From: Thalassobius sp050633445
Lineage (GTDB): Bacteria > Pseudomonadota > Alphaproteobacteria > Rhodobacterales > Rhodobacteraceae
Direction of reading: 5' to 3'
Length of the DNA: 64,000 nt
NCBI GenBank assembly: GCA_050633445.1
Contig: JBOEGN010000002.1
Span: forward strand, 21,913 to 85,912
Under the pieces are notes generated by a model, which had not been told where the DNA came from, ran no database searches, and saw only the letters and a list, made by a program, of their open reading frames with translations. Positions 50,910 through 59,605 of this stretch are shown one piece after another. Positions within the stretch are counted from its first letter, which is position 1. Every line of letters begins with the position of its first letter. Position numbers and translations under genes: made by a program.

Positions 50910-51060
50910 CGTTCATGCTTGGATCAGCGCCCTCAGATTACCGGTGCTGATTGAGGTGGTTGTGCGTTATATAATGATTTTATTACAGCGCATTACGTGC
51001 AATACTTAAGGTGTTGAGTGAGGTAAATTGTGGCCGAAATACCGCCAGAGCGTTCCCTCC

Positions 51061-51534
51061 TCAGGCGCACAACGCACAAAATTTCGTACCCAATTTCTGC
51101 GCGGCTTCGGGAAGATTTAATCGCAGCATCATCCCGCGCTTGCCGCCATTGATGACCACCAAATCTGTTAGCTCAACCGCTTTGTGCACCGCGATGGGCA
51201 CGCGTTTTTTCTGACCAAAGGGGCTGATGCCTCCGGTGCGATAGCCGGTCAGCCGCTCGGCCTTGGGTTGCTCCATCATCTTGGCGGATTTGCCGCCAAA
51301 CGCGGCGGCGGCCTTTTTCATCGAGACGGTCTGATCCGACGGGATCACCACGCAGGCCGGGGCGCCATCAACCTCGATCATCAGGGTTTTATACACCAGT
51401 TGAGGCGGCATCCCGATCGCCTCGGCGGCTTGCAGGCCCACGCGGTCCTTGCCGGGGGCGTAGTCATATTCCAGAACCTCGAAATCAAGGCTGTTCTGGA
51501 TTAGGAAACGGGTGGCAGGGGTTGCGGTGCTCAT
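51061..51534 (-). CDS. ybaK: Cys-tRNA(Pro)/aminoacyl-tRNA deacylase, YbaK/EbsC family
   Basis: Editing-domain protein of 157 residues that hydrolyses mis-charged Cys-tRNA(Pro). Family features are a conserved lysine in LVYKTLMIEVDG, VVIPSDQTVSMKKAAAAFGG, the GYRTGGISPFGQKKRVP block with the GxxxGG...PFG signature, and VVINGGKRGMMLRLN. ATG 51534 gives the usual length; the open frame extends 33 codons further without a ribosome site and runs into chrA. Confidence 0.92.
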   Translation of the reverse strand: MSTATPATRFLIQNSLDFEVLEYDYAPGKDRVGLQAAEAIGMPPQLVYKTLMIEVDGAPACVVIPSDQTVSMKKAAAAFGGKSAKMMEQPKAERLTGYRTGGISPFGQKKRVPIAVHKAVELTDLVVINGGKRGMMLRLNLPEAAQKLGTKFCALCA

Positions 51535-51598
51535 CGTGGGCTCGTGTTTATGCTCATCGGGTTTGTTCCATGAATTCCAGAGGGGTGCAAACCCTGGA

Positions 51599-52765
51599 TT
51601 ACAGACCCAAAACGATCCCACCAGCGGCGCCAATAACCACCACCGACCAGATAGGCAAACGCCAGCCTGTCAGTAGCACGAAACACAGCGCGGCTAAGGC
51701 CAGATCCGTCAGGTCATGCAGCGCCGTGCGCGCAATCGGATCGAACAGAGCTGCGCCCAGAATGCCCACGACAGCAGCGTTTGTTCCGGCCAGGGCCGCA
51801 CGTGCCAAGGGTTGCCGTTTTACCGCCTGCCAAAAGGGCAGCACGCCTATCAGCAGCAGGAAGCCGGGCAAAAAGATCGCAACGGTCGCCAGCACAGCAC
51901 CTGTGGCACCGCCCAAAAGAGCGCCCAGATAGGTCCCGAATGTGAACAGCGGCCCCGGAATGGCCTGCGCCGCGCTGTAGCCCGCCAGGAATTCTGTGTG
52001 ATCTATCAGCTCGGGAACAAACTCGGCCTCAAGCAAGGGCAGAACGACGTGCCCGCCGCCGAACACCAAAGCACCTGCGCGGAAAAAGCTGTCGAACTGC
52101 GCCATGGTCGCAGAGTGGCCAGCCACCAAAGGCAAACCCACCAGCAGGCCGGCGCAGAGGATCAGGCAACTCACGGCCACTCTGCGTGAAACGGGGATGT
52201 CCAAAGGGGCTTCGGCGCTGTTTTCAGTCTGTAAAAACAACCCGGCCAAGGCCCCCAGAAGAATAGCGCCAGGCATGGCAAAAGGCGCGGGCACCACTGC
52301 CAGAACCGCCAGGGCCACAACCGCGATGCTGGCGCGCGGGGCGTCGGGGCACAGGCTGCGGGCCATGCCCAGAACCGCTTGGCTGACGATGGCGACGGCC
52401 ACCAATTTCAGCCCGGCCAATGCCGATAGAAACACCGGATCGGCCAAGCTGAGCGTCACCAGCGCGAAGACCGCCATGATCAGCGCCGAGGGCAGAGTAA
52501 AGCCGATAAAGGCCGCCAATCCACCCAACGCGCCGCCGCGCATCCAACCCAGTGCAAATCCGACCTGGCTGGAGGCCGGACCGGGCAGGAATTGGCACAG
52601 GGCCACCAGCTCGGCATAGCTTTGTTCGGAAAGCCATTGCCGCCGGGCAACGAATTCTTCGCGGAAATAGCCCAAATGCGCGATGGGCCCGCCAAAGGAC
52701 GTCAGGCCCAGCCGAAGAAAGGTCAGGAAAACCTTGAATGGATTTGAACTTTGGCGATCTTGCAT
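51599..52765 (-). CDS. chrA: Chromate transporter ChrA (long-chain CHR family)
   Basis: Bidomain CHR-family permease of 388 residues with 10-12 helices. Each half has the CHR signature: FLRLGLTSFGGPIAHLGYF and CQFLPGPASSQVGFALGW in the first, FRAGALVFGGGHVVLPLLE and AQAIPGPLFTFGTYLG in the second. It exports chromate by proton exchange in characterised members. ATG 52765 is chosen; the frame extends 46 codons upstream into the divergent region. No chrB regulator is adjacent. Confidence 0.9.
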   Translation of the reverse strand: MQDRQSSNPFKVFLTFLRLGLTSFGGPIAHLGYFREEFVARRQWLSEQSYAELVALCQFLPGPASSQVGFALGWMRGGALGGLAAFIGFTLPSALIMAVFALVTLSLADPVFLSALAGLKLVAVAIVSQAVLGMARSLCPDAPRASIAVVALAVLAVVPAPFAMPGAILLGALAGLFLQTENSAEAPLDIPVSRRVAVSCLILCAGLLVGLPLVAGHSATMAQFDSFFRAGALVFGGGHVVLPLLEAEFVPELIDHTEFLAGYSAAQAIPGPLFTFGTYLGALLGGATGAVLATVAIFLPGFLLLIGVLPFWQAVKRQPLARAALAGTNAAVVGILGAALFDPIARTALHDLTDLALAALCFVLLTGWRLPIWSVVVIGAAGGIVLGL

Positions 52766-52834
52766 CTGTGTCCTCGTGGGGGGTATGCGCCGCAGTAGGC
52801 CGTGATTGCAAATAGAACATGACGGGAATTCCCA

Positions 52835-52879
52835 GGCAATTCCGCCAAATAGCGCCTTGCGAAGGCGGCGGGAATTGCC
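52835..52879. promoter_or_regulatory. Inverted repeat between chrA and pxpB
   Basis: GGCAATTCCGCC at 52835-52846 pairs with GGCGGGAATTGCC at 52867-52879, identical apart from one extra G. It lies in the divergent chrA/pxpB promoter region and could be an operator or a leader hairpin. Confidence 0.4.
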
Positions 52880-52919
52880 AAGACTGCGGCCGTACCTTAG
52901 CAAACCCGAAAGCCGCTTT

Positions 52920-53663
52920 ATGCCCTCTTTGCCGCTGAAACCATGGCCTGCAATTCATGCGGTTGGATTTGGCGGTCTGCTGGTCCGTTTCGGGGAGAAG
53001 CTGAGCGAGCCTGCGAACCGCGCCGCGCTGGCCTTTCGTGCGGCATTGGACCGGGTGACGCCCGAAGGGGTCGAGGAAAGCTCGACCTCGCTTGTGTCCT
53101 GTTTCGTGCGGTTTGATCCTTTGGCGGTTGATCTGGACAGGTTGATGGCGCGCTTGCAGGCCCTGCTGGACGAGCGCGATTGGTACGCCGCTCCTTTGCC
53201 CGAGGGCCGCAAATTTTGGCGCATTCCCACGGTCTATGGCACGGATTTAGCGCCGCAACTGGCCGAGGCCGCGTCTGTCGCTGGTCTGACCGAGGCCGCG
53301 GCGATCCAGTCGCTTTCGACCTCTCGGGTGCGGGTGCAAACCATCGGTTTTGCGCCTGGAATGCCGTATTTGGGCGCACTGCCGGACGCGTGGGACATTC
53401 CCCGTTTGACCGATTTGACGCCCAATGTCCCGGCGGGGGGGCTGGCGGTTGCGATCCGGCAATTGGTGCTGTTCCCCGTTGCGACGCAAACCGGCTGGCG
53501 GCAGGTAGGACAAACCGCGATGCAATTGTTTCGACCCGACAGCGACGCGCCATTTGTGCTGCGCCCGGGCGACGAAGTGCTGTTCCCTGCGGTCTCTCGC
53601 GAGACCTACGAAAGGATGCGCACGGCCCCGGATGGCGGTGCGACTTTCGAGGTGCTGCCATGA
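52920..53663 (+). CDS. pxpB: 5-oxoprolinase subunit PxpB (KipI family)
   Basis: Protein of 247 residues with the allophanate-hydrolase subunit 1/KipI fold: LVRFGEKLSEPANRAALAF, FAPGMPYLGALPD and VPAGGLAVAIRQLVLFPVAT, then TGWRQVGQTAMQLF. With PxpC and PxpA it forms the bacterial ATP-dependent 5-oxoprolinase that recycles pyroglutamate to glutamate. The open frame starts earlier, but ATG 52920 fits the family N terminus; its ribosome site is weak. Confidence 0.9.
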   Translation: MPSLPLKPWPAIHAVGFGGLLVRFGEKLSEPANRAALAFRAALDRVTPEGVEESSTSLVSCFVRFDPLAVDLDRLMARLQALLDERDWYAAPLPEGRKFWRIPTVYGTDLAPQLAEAASVAGLTEAAAIQSLSTSRVRVQTIGFAPGMPYLGALPDAWDIPRLTDLTPNVPAGGLAVAIRQLVLFPVATQTGWRQVGQTAMQLFRPDSDAPFVLRPGDEVLFPAVSRETYERMRTAPDGGATFEVLP

Positions 53664-54676
53664 CCCGCACCTTAACCGTTTTGCGGGCCGGTCCCGGCAC
53701 CAGCATTCAGGATCAGGGGCGACCTGGGTATCTGGCCTATGGGGTGTCACGGGGCGGGGCGGCGGACTTGGTTGCCTTGTCCGAGGGCGCGGTGCTGTTG
53801 CAGCAATCCCCTAAGTGTGCTGCGATCGAAATGGCGGGACTGGGCGGCGAGTTCCAGGCCTCGGAGGATATGCGCATCGCCCTGACCGGGGCCGAGATGA
53901 CTGCCAAAATCGACGGTCAGGCGCTGCGTTGGAATGCCAGCCACCTGTTGCCAAAAGGCGCCGTTCTGAGCATTGGAGCCACGCGAGCCGGCAGTTACGG
54001 GTATCTGCATCTGGGCGGTGGTCTCGCGACGGAAATGCGGTTGGGCAGCCGCTCGGCGCATCTGGCTGCAGGACTTGGCGGGGGATTGGAAACCGGTCAG
54101 GTTCTGCCGGTCGGAATGGACGCCGGAGCGGTGATCGGTCACGGGATACGCCCCATCGAACGCATGGGCGCTGGCACGGTGCGGGTGGTTGCGTCACTGC
54201 AAACGCACTTGTTCAAGAGTGTCCTGCAACGCTTTGAAAAAACAGAATTTACCAAAGATTTTCGCGGCAACAGAATGGGTGTTCGGATGCGCTCGGACGG
54301 GCCCGGATTTGCTCTGGAAGGCGCGTTGAGTGTGCTGTCCGAGGTGATCTCTCCGGGGGATATTCAGATCACAGGGGATGGGTCGCCATTTGTGTTGCTT
54401 AGCGAATGTCAGACGACGGGCGGATATCCTCGGATCGGGACGGTACTGCCATGCGATCTGCCGCGTGTTGCCCAGGCTCGCCCCGGCGAGACGTTGCAAT
54501 TTCACTTTGTCAGTATGGCGGATGCGCTGGAGGCCGAGCGTCGCCATCGCGCAGAATTAGCAGCGCTGCCTGGGGGGCTGTTCCCTCTGATCCGAGATCC
54601 ACATGACATTGGTGATCTGCTCTCGTATCAATTGATCAGCGGCATGATCGCCGGAACCGAAAAGGATGCTCCATGA
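53660..54676 (+). CDS. pxpC: 5-oxoprolinase subunit PxpC (biotin-dependent carboxylase-like/KipA)
   Basis: Protein of 338 residues starting LTVLRAGPGTSIQDQGRPGY, the standard allophanate-hydrolase subunit 2 opening. Later blocks are RVVASLQTHLF, SDRMG-like FRGNRMGVRM, SEVISPGDIQITGDGSPFVL and TGGYPRIGTV. Coupled to pxpB and pxpA by four-base overlaps. Confidence 0.92.
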   Translation: MTRTLTVLRAGPGTSIQDQGRPGYLAYGVSRGGAADLVALSEGAVLLQQSPKCAAIEMAGLGGEFQASEDMRIALTGAEMTAKIDGQALRWNASHLLPKGAVLSIGATRAGSYGYLHLGGGLATEMRLGSRSAHLAAGLGGGLETGQVLPVGMDAGAVIGHGIRPIERMGAGTVRVVASLQTHLFKSVLQRFEKTEFTKDFRGNRMGVRMRSDGPGFALEGALSVLSEVISPGDIQITGDGSPFVLLSECQTTGGYPRIGTVLPCDLPRVAQARPGETLQFHFVSMADALEAERRHRAELAALPGGLFPLIRDPHDIGDLLSYQLISGMIAGTEKDAP

Positions 54677-55446
54677 CCCAGACTGTCGATCTGAACGCCG
54701 ATATGGGCGAAAGCTTTGGGCCTTGGGTGATGGGCGACGACGCGGCGCTGTTGGGCATTGTCAGCTCGGCCAATGTGGCCTGCGGGTTGCATGCGGGCGA
54801 TTGGGATACGATGGCGCAGACGATGGCTTTGGCGCAGAAAAACGGTGTGGGGGTCGGGGCGCATCCGGGGTTTCCTGACCTTCAGGGTTTTGGGCGGCGC
54901 AATTTGCAGATGCCGCTGGAGAGTTTGGCCAATCTGGTGCGGTATCAACTGGGGGCCGCGCAGGCGATGGCACAGGGGCAGGGCACGCATGTGCGCCACC
55001 TGAAACTGCATGGCGCGCTGGCCAACATGGCGGCCGAGGACAAGGCGATGGCCTTGGCCTGCTATCGTGCCGCTTTGGCGGTCGATCCCAAGATTATCAT
55101 CATGGTGTTGGCTGGCACGCAGCAACAGGCTGCGGTTGCGGAATTGGGCTGCCATGCGGCTTGCGAGATCTTTGCCGATCGGGCCTATAATGATGATGCG
55201 ACCTTGGTGAATCGCAGTCTGCCAGGGGCCGTGATCCATGATCCGGGCACCGCTGCCCAGCGAATTTTGAACATGATAACAGAGGGCGCCATCATCAGCG
55301 AAACCGGCGCACGCATCCCGACGCGGATCGACACGATTTGCCTGCATGGGGACACGCCGACTGCGGTTCAGATTGCCGGGGCCGTTCGCGCGCGACTAGA
55401 GAATGCGGGCGTTGCGATCCGAATGTTCGACGGAGCGCCGCTTTAG
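54673..55446 (+). CDS. pxpA: 5-oxoprolinase subunit PxpA (LamB/YcsF family)
   Basis: Protein of 257 residues: VDLNADMGESFGPWVMGDD, SANVACGLHAGDWDTM, GVGVGAHPGFPDLQGFGRR, then VRHLKLHGALANMAAEDKAM, all classic YcsF motifs with the metal/substrate His and Asp residues. It provides the catalytic TIM-like barrel of 5-oxoprolinase. Its stop overlaps that of the convergent response regulator. Confidence 0.93.
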   Translation: MTQTVDLNADMGESFGPWVMGDDAALLGIVSSANVACGLHAGDWDTMAQTMALAQKNGVGVGAHPGFPDLQGFGRRNLQMPLESLANLVRYQLGAAQAMAQGQGTHVRHLKLHGALANMAAEDKAMALACYRAALAVDPKIIIMVLAGTQQQAAVAELGCHAACEIFADRAYNDDATLVNRSLPGAVIHDPGTAAQRILNMITEGAIISETGARIPTRIDTICLHGDTPTAVQIAGAVRARLENAGVAIRMFDGAPL

Positions 55447-55838
55447 GAGTTCTCGGCCTGAAAATCAGCCCAGTGCTGGCTGATTTTGGCGCACAGATCG
55501 ACCGGGTCGAAAGGTTTGGTGATCACCGCCAGACAGCCTTGTTCCAACAATCTGTCGGCAAAAGCGGTTTCCGCCTTTGCGGTTAAGAAGACAGCGGGAA
55601 TGTGATCCATGCCGGGGATCATGCGCAGGCGCTGCCAGGTCTCTTCGCCGGTCATTTCTGGCATCATCACATCCAACAGGAACAACTGTGGCTTGAAATC
55701 AGCCGCCGTGGCGATGGCCTCTGGCCCCGAGGGGTATTGATCGACTTCGAACTGCCCCACCAATTCGAGCGCCATTTTAACGATGACACGAATGTCTTCG
55801 TCATCGTCAACATGCAGGATTCTTTTCAGCTCTTCCAT
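55443..55838 (-). CDS. Single-domain response regulator (CheY-like)
   Basis: Receiver domain only, 131 residues: acidic pocket Asp11-Asp12, phospho-acceptor Asp56 in LFLLDVMMPEMTG, Thr86 and Lys108 in ITKPFDP. There is no output domain, so it acts by protein contact or in a phosphorelay. It follows a histidine kinase gene by 37 bases and is probably cotranscribed with both upstream kinases. Confidence 0.92.
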   Translation of the reverse strand: MEELKRILHVDDDEDIRVIVKMALELVGQFEVDQYPSGPEAIATAADFKPQLFLLDVMMPEMTGEETWQRLRMIPGMDHIPAVFLTAKAETAFADRLLEQGCLAVITKPFDPVDLCAKISQHWADFQAENS

Positions 55839-55875
55839 CGCGGGGGTTCTTCTTATTGTCTAAGTTTGGTGTGGA

Positions 55876-56976
55876 TCAACCGGGCTCCGATGGGGGGTCC
55901 TGCTTGGGCAGATTCACGTAAAAGGTCGTTCTGTCACTTGTATCGCACGAGATGCCGATTTCTCCACCATGCGATTTGACAATTTTCTTACAAATCGCCA
56001 GACCCAGCCCGGTCCCCTTGACCTTGGATGCATTCGCGGGCGTTGCCTGAACGTAGTTCTGGAAAATCGTTTTGCGCAAATGCTCGGGGATGCCGGGGCC
56101 GTCATTGGTGATGCGAATCTGCCAGCCGTCTTTGTGATCCAGAATCCGCACATGCACCGTACCACCAGCAGGAGAGTTCTTGATCGCGTTGGACAAGAGG
56201 TTCGCGAACAGCTGATGCAGCCTGAGAGGCACGCCGCTGATCCAGCCATGATCGGGGGCGGCGACCAGCTCAATTGAAACATTGTGGACCGAGCAATATC
56301 CCAGATGCGCCGTTACGGCCTCTTTGGTGAGGTCAATCAGGTCCAGAAGGATGTGATCCTCGTCCGCGACGGCTTTGCGCGAGCCCAGTTTTTGCAGATC
56401 CAGGATGTCCTCGACGATCGAAAGCAGGTTGTCGGCGTTGCGCTGCACCAGCCCAACCAGGTCTTTGGCCTGTGGCGGCAAATCACCCATGGCGCCGCTG
56501 TCCATCAGCTTTAGCGCCCCCATGATCGAGGTCAGAGGCGTGCGCAGGTCATGCACGATTTCGGAAAAGGCTTCGGCACGGGCGCGTTCCAGCTGCCGAC
56601 GATGCTCGCGGTTTCGCAACACCGAGACAAAGACGTTTTTCTCGCCAAAGGTCGACAGCATTCGGGTGCTGATCTCGACCAGGCCTTTTTCGTGCATGGT
56701 TTCGACGGTGACGGTGTCGGTCAGGCCAACGCGCAAAGGCTCCACATGTTTGTGAAAACCCTCGGTGTCGAAATTGGCCGAGGCGTCCCAGATTTTCTTG
56801 CTTCGGACGTCGGACTTTGGCCAGTCGCAGCGCAGACGCGCCGTTCTGTTGGCATAGATCAGCTGCAACGTATCGGAGTCATAGACGTAAACTTCGTCGT
56901 GCAGCTCTTCCAATATGGTCGAGAGGTATCTCTGGCTCAGGTCTGTCGGGATGGCGTGAAACATGAAATCTAACAT
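55876..56976 (-). CDS. PAS-domain sensor histidine kinase (soluble)
   Basis: Kinase of 366 residues without membrane helices. A PAS domain (ILEELHDEVYVYDSDTLQLI, then YANRTARLR) is followed by HisKA with His142 in SEIVHDLRTPLTSIMGALKL and HATPase_c with N box LFANLLSNAIKNSPAGG and G boxes NDGPGIPEH and GTGLGLAICKKI. It senses a cytoplasmic signal. It lies between the membrane kinase and the response regulator on the minus strand, probably one operon. Confidence 0.92.
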   Translation of the reverse strand: MLDFMFHAIPTDLSQRYLSTILEELHDEVYVYDSDTLQLIYANRTARLRCDWPKSDVRSKKIWDASANFDTEGFHKHVEPLRVGLTDTVTVETMHEKGLVEISTRMLSTFGEKNVFVSVLRNREHRRQLERARAEAFSEIVHDLRTPLTSIMGALKLMDSGAMGDLPPQAKDLVGLVQRNADNLLSIVEDILDLQKLGSRKAVADEDHILLDLIDLTKEAVTAHLGYCSVHNVSIELVAAPDHGWISGVPLRLHQLFANLLSNAIKNSPAGGTVHVRILDHKDGWQIRITNDGPGIPEHLRKTIFQNYVQATPANASKVKGTGLGLAICKKIVKSHGGEIGISCDTSDRTTFYVNLPKQDPPSEPG

Positions 56977-57043
56977 TCGTTACTAAAGGTACAAAAAGGG
57001 GCGGTGCAATTTTGGTCAACTAGATGGGAACAAGGGGCATGGG

Positions 57044-58426
57044 TCAGTCCTCTGCCGATTGTTGAGGGTGGGCGCGGCGCAGGGTCAGCAGGAATGTCGT
57101 GCCTTCGCCCAGGGTGCTGAGATATTCCAAACGGCCCTTGTGACGGCCCACGATCTGTTTCGAGATATTCATCCCCAGACCTGTGCCTCCCACTTTGCGC
57201 TGATCAGACGAGTCGACCTGGGTGAACTGGCCAAACACGCGGTCATCGGACCCTTCGGGAATGCCAACACCATAGTCGATCACCGAGATCGTGACTTCAT
57301 CTTCGGTGGCGCGGGCACGGACATCCACATGGCCGCCCTCTTTCGAGAATTTGGCGGCGTTCGACAGCAGGTTGCTTAGCACTTGCATCAGGCGATTGCG
57401 GTCGCCCTCGATCAGGAAATCCTGGTCGCGCAACAGCGACGTGACGCGGATGTTCATGCTTTTGGCAAATCCGTCATTGGCGTCGATGGCATCCTGCACC
57501 AGTTTCTGCACGCTCAGCTCTTCGAAATGGAACACCATTTCCCCGGCCTCGAATTTTTGCAGATCCAGCAGGTCGTCGATCAGATTGGCCAGGCGAACCG
57601 AGTTCTTGCCGGCAATTTCCAGCACCGAGTTAAGCTGCGGGGGGACTTCGCCAAGCGTTCCTTTGTTCACCAGATCCAGCGAGCCCTTGATCGAGGTCAG
57701 CGGGGTGCGCAGCTCGTGGCTGACGGTGGACAGGAACTGCGATTTGACGGTCAGCGCGGCCAGGGTGCGTTCGTGTTCGCGGCGCAATTCTTCCAGCTGG
57801 CGGACGCCTGCGCGGTACAGTTTCAGGAACTGGAACGAGATATCAATGATGAAGTACATCACGAACAGGATGGTGAAGAATTCCAGCCACGGGCTTGTGT
57901 CGATCGGCGGATAGTACCGCAGGATATCCATCAGAGCGATATAGCCGAACGTGCCGCCATAGATCAGCAGACGCAGGGTCAGCGCTGGCATGACCTGATG
58001 GTTGTTCATCGCGGCAAACAGCGCTGCGGCAAACAGGAAGAACAGGGGGGTGAAGTGCCCTCCGGTTTCCTGTTGAATTGCGACTGCGATAATAAACAGG
58101 CAAATCGCGCCGGAACTGACAAGTGTGTTCACCAGGATCGCAATCAGGAAACGATAGGTGGTCCGGGCGCCTCCGCCTTTCCAGCGGCGCATCCGGCGCG
58201 CAACGATCAGGTCCAGCACTTCGGAAAACAGCACACCCGCATAGGTGACAAACGCTGTGGTCGCGTCGAAGTAGAATGCAGTCAGCAAAGTCGCCGCCAG
58301 GAAAATCGCCTGGCGCTGCCACAACAGGTTGGTTGTGACGTCAATATAGTCCCTGAGCTGGCGTTCAAGCCGGTCAGGCTGAAGCCAGTCTTTCAGGACT
58401 TTGATTTGTTTCGCTCGAAGGGGCAT
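57044..58426 (-). CDS. Membrane sensor histidine kinase with six-helix sensor
   Basis: Kinase of 460 residues. About six helices (residues 38-200) form a membrane-embedded sensor. A short coiled coil follows (RQLEELRREHERTLAALTVK), then HisKA with His237 in STVSHELRTPLTSIKGSLDL and HATPase_c with SNLLSNAAKFSKEGG and GTGLGMNISKQI. First gene of the kinase-kinase-regulator operon and divergent from the LuxI-type gene. The integral-membrane sensor would suit a lipophilic ligand; a link to acyl-homoserine lactone is only a hypothesis. Confidence 0.92.
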   Translation of the reverse strand: MPLRAKQIKVLKDWLQPDRLERQLRDYIDVTTNLLWQRQAIFLAATLLTAFYFDATTAFVTYAGVLFSEVLDLIVARRMRRWKGGGARTTYRFLIAILVNTLVSSGAICLFIIAVAIQQETGGHFTPLFFLFAAALFAAMNNHQVMPALTLRLLIYGGTFGYIALMDILRYYPPIDTSPWLEFFTILFVMYFIIDISFQFLKLYRAGVRQLEELRREHERTLAALTVKSQFLSTVSHELRTPLTSIKGSLDLVNKGTLGEVPPQLNSVLEIAGKNSVRLANLIDDLLDLQKFEAGEMVFHFEELSVQKLVQDAIDANDGFAKSMNIRVTSLLRDQDFLIEGDRNRLMQVLSNLLSNAAKFSKEGGHVDVRARATEDEVTISVIDYGVGIPEGSDDRVFGQFTQVDSSDQRKVGGTGLGMNISKQIVGRHKGRLEYLSTLGEGTTFLLTLRRAHPQQSAED

Positions 58427-58564
58427 GACGCAGGGCTGCCGTATCGTTTCTTATCTGTCGTCATTCAGTTCTAATTAACGATATTGGCGAAAGTTCGGCG
58501 GAGAAACCCATTTTTCTCATTGGTCAAAAAAAACACCGAAATCCCTATCGAGGCGCGAAGATTG

Positions 58565-58580
58565 TTAACCAAAAACTAAC
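58565..58580. promoter_or_regulatory. Candidate CtrA box between kinase and luxI-type genes
   Basis: TTAACCAAAAACTAAC matches the CtrA full site TTAA-N7-TTAAC with one mismatch (C for T). It lies in an AT-rich part of the 362-base divergent region. In Rhodobacterales, CtrA phosphorelay and quorum sensing are known to be linked. The rest of the intergenic region holds no gene that I can see. Confidence 0.5.
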
Positions 58581-58744
58581 AAAGGTTGAAAATTTTAATT
58601 TAAACGTGCAATATAATGCGGCAACGGGCTGAACTTCGGGCCTAGATTGCATGTCCGCCATCAACTTAACGCGACGGCATGTGTTGCCCGTACACCATTG
58701 TGGCGTTTTTTTGGTAATGTAGTGAAAAATCTTAGGTGATTTGC

Positions 58745-58756
58745 GCAAGCGCTTGC
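58745..58756. promoter_or_regulatory. Perfect 12-base palindrome upstream of the luxI-type gene
   Basis: GCAAGCGCTTGC lies 33 bases before the chosen ATG, within the probable promoter or leader. It is shorter than a standard lux box and may bind another regulator. Confidence 0.4.
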
Positions 58757-58788
58757 CTAAACTGGGAAAAAAAGATCGGGCAGGAAAA

Positions 58789-59526
58789 ATGAACATTGCA
58801 GTTACAGGGCGTCACGGGCGCTCTATGCAGGTCTTTCCGGAACTTGAACCCGTTGCACCTGGCAAACCCGCAAGGGTCGCTCGGAGCTCGGCCAAAAGAC
58901 CTGCACCGGCACCGACCGGACATGTCAGATCGACCATGATGTCCTTCTCGAATGTTGGGCAGTACGGCGATTTGTTGCCGAACTTTCTGAAGGCGCGCAA
59001 ACGCACCTTTATTGATCGGCTCCATTGGGAACTTCCGACGACCGAAGGGATGGAGTTCGATCAGTACGACACGCCGCAATGCCGCTGGGTCGCCGTACAC
59101 GAATATGGCGAGATTCTTGGCGGCTTTCGGTTGCTGCCGACAACGGCCAGTTGTGGGATCTATTCCTACATGCTGAAGGACGCTCAGCAGGGGATGCTGG
59201 ACAGCATTCCGCAGGACGTTCTTTTCATCGAGGCTCCGGTCGAGCGGCGCATCGTCGAGGCATCGCGCCTGTTCATCGCCGAGGACGTGCCGTCCTCGCG
59301 TCGGATTCAGGTGCAAAGCGTGATCATGGGACAAATGGTTGCGGGAACCGTTCAGATGGGTGCGACGCATACAATCGGGATCGTCCCATCGGTCTGGTCG
59401 CGCTGGTTGCGCCGGATGGATCTGGACGCTGTGCCGGTCGGGCGCAAATTTATGATCGACGGAGTCACCAGCCAGGCCGCGATTTTCAACGCTGCCAAGT
59501 TCCAGGCCGGTCAACGCGCACAGTAG
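58789..59526 (+). CDS. LuxI-family acyl-homoserine-lactone synthase with N-terminal extension
   Basis: Autoinducer synthase of 245 residues that would join acyl-ACP and S-adenosylmethionine. All family-invariant residues are present at a constant offset of +46 from LuxI numbering: Arg70, Phe74, Trp80, Glu89, Asp91, Asp94, Arg114 and Arg160, plus Glu157 at the position of LuxI Glu100 within VEASRLF. The first 50 residues are an extra Pro/Arg-rich segment (PVAPGKPARVARSSAKRPAP). ATG 58789 has AGGAA upstream; Met50/51 (about 58936-58939) would give a normal-length protein but has no ribosome site. No luxR gene is adjacent; a divergent kinase operon is. Confidence 0.88.
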   Translation: MNIAVTGRHGRSMQVFPELEPVAPGKPARVARSSAKRPAPAPTGHVRSTMMSFSNVGQYGDLLPNFLKARKRTFIDRLHWELPTTEGMEFDQYDTPQCRWVAVHEYGEILGGFRLLPTTASCGIYSYMLKDAQQGMLDSIPQDVLFIEAPVERRIVEASRLFIAEDVPSSRRIQVQSVIMGQMVAGTVQMGATHTIGIVPSVWSRWLRRMDLDAVPVGRKFMIDGVTSQAAIFNAAKFQAGQRAQ

Positions 59527-59605
59527 GGGCTTAACAGCAGCCGCTGAACGGGTCATAAACGGGGCAGGGGACTGCCCCGTGGATCGAGCAGCAAGGCAAA
59601 CGCGC

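Noticed and set aside
58745..58756. Calling the GCAAGCGCTTGC palindrome a lux box
   Set aside because: Lux boxes are about 20 bp with a CTG-N10-CAG-like pattern; this is only 12 bp and lacks it.
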